Position numbers and translations under genes: made by a program. A stretch of 64,000 nt of DNA from positions 335,476 through 399,475 of the forward strand of contig NC_049987.1 in assembly GCF_000003815.2 (NCBI RefSeq), written 5' to 3'. The notes beneath the pieces are model-generated. The model saw nothing but the letters and a program-made list of their open reading frames with translations, did no database searches and was not told the DNA's origin. Position 1 is the stretch's first letter, and each line of letters opens with the position of its first letter. The stretch is from Branchiostoma floridae. Taxonomy: Eukaryota > Chordata > Leptocardii > Amphioxiformes > Branchiostomatidae. Below, piece after piece: positions 63,271 to 64,000 of this stretch.

Positions 63271-64000
63271 TGTTCCCAGTGGAGAGACGACAGCAAGGGG
63301 GACAGAACCTTGCCATCAAACTATAGGCCGGTGTCTCTGACATCGGTCTGTGGTAAAGTGCTCGAACACATCGTGCACAGCCACATGATGAAAAATCTAG
63401 ACGCTCATGGCATTCTGTCCCCTGCGCAACACGGCTTCAGGAAGGGTCTGTCCTGCGAGAGCCAGCTGGTGCTTACCCTCCAAGACCTGGCCAAGAACAT
63501 GGACCAGAACAAACAGGTCGATGCCGCGGTGCTTGACTTTAGCAAAGCATTCGATACTGTGCCACACGAAAGTCTGCTGAGCAAGCTCGAGCACTATGGC
63601 ATTTCTGGCCTACTTCAGTCTTGGCTTAGGGCCTTCCTTACGGAGAGAACCCAGAGGGTTGTCTTTGACGGTGGAACATCTAAAGCTGTCAAGGTCACCT
63701 CTGGAGTTCCGCAGGGTACTGTGTTAGGCCCTCTGCTATTCCTGCTCTACATTAATGACTTACCCGATTCCGTAGACTCACATGTTCGACTGTTTGCTGA
63801 CGATTGCTTGATTTATCGAACTATCAGCAAGCCTTCTGACGCACAAGGGCTGCAGTCTGACCTCGATGCGCTAACAGAATGGCAAAATCGTTGGCTCATG
63901 TCGTTCAACCCCTCTAAATGTCACATCCTCCATATCACCCGTAAAAAGCACCCCATCATAACTCAGTACTCCCTCTGTGGAGAAGCCCTTACCGGTGTTA
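63271..64000 (+). CDS. CR1-like LINE reverse transcriptase, 5'-truncated, runs off the window
   Basis: Open on the plus strand from about 63285 to the end with no stop: PSNYRPVSLTSVCGKVLEHI, QHGFRKGLSCESQLVLTLQD, LDFSKAFDTVPHESLLSKL, TSGVPQGTVLGPLLFLLYIN, LFADDCLIYRTI (about 63789) and WQNRWLMSFNPSKCHILHI. All RT palm boxes (SVPQG, FADD) are intact. The fingers region and endonuclease are missing upstream, as is usual for a 5'-truncated insertion. It is the youngest-looking LINE in the window. High GC and intact frame contrast with its neighbours. Confidence 0.85.

Overview
The window looks like repeat-rich, non-bacterial DNA from a marine invertebrate chordate, most likely a lancelet (Branchiostoma). 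The reasons are split coding exons with canonical GT/AG borders, AT-rich non-coding stretches, a 100-N scaffold gap (12665-12764), and a mix of CR1-like LINEs carrying a PHD finger and a 2A-like motif, Penelope, hAT, Tc1, piggyBac-type and MULE-like relics. That mix is typical of amphioxus, but the species call is an inference. I see no complete housekeeping gene, rRNA, CRISPR array or bacterial operon. Almost every recognisable coding segment is a transposon or virus relic.

Layout. 1-8940 is copy A of a large composite repeat read on the minus strand. It holds pieces of a MULE-like transposase, a small three-exon Gly/Ala/Arg-rich gene ('gene X') and a fragment of another protein ('gene Y'). 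Copy A is split by a 4.1-kb foldback element (3478-7581) whose centre is two inverted arrays of a 51-bp repeat with splice-site-like sequences. 9230-15420 holds a decayed host-like gene, LINE and hAT fragments, the scaffold gap, a tRNA-like sequence and unknown ORFs. 16075-21720 is copy B of the composite repeat, interrupted by a CR1 LINE and by an element with iterated GGACACTTCGGC termini. 21720-25030 has hAT, L1-like and MADF-like fragments and a hairpin MITE. 25500-29560 is a run of small plus-strand exon-like ORFs with good splice borders.

30870-31600 is a dead DUF4371-type hAT transposase. 32640-33850 has LINE and Penelope reverse transcriptase relics. 33848-36045 contains a piggyBac-type MITE (TTAA duplication) plus an inverted partial copy. 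36520-37590 is an endogenous, broken Rep gene from a circovirus-like (CRESS) DNA virus. 37680-42790 is a CR1-like LINE tract broken by other repeats, including gene X exon-1 copies and a zinc-finger fragment. 42914-43866 is a second piggyBac-type MITE. 44100-57960 holds LINE pieces, unknown exons and a 1.2-kb duplicated segment (about 49000-50110 and 56700-57960). 55910-60250 carries copy C, inverted relative to A and B. 60545-61813 is a foldback derivative of a Tc1 transposon. The window ends in a PHD-like fragment and a CR1 reverse transcriptase that runs off the edge.

How the parts relate. The three composite copies explain each other. Copies B and C lack the 4.1-kb foldback, and C in particular gives a near-clean empty site that defines its 9-bp target duplication. 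Gene X keeps the same exon phases in all three copies, so it was a real gene carried by, or travelling with, the MULE-like element.
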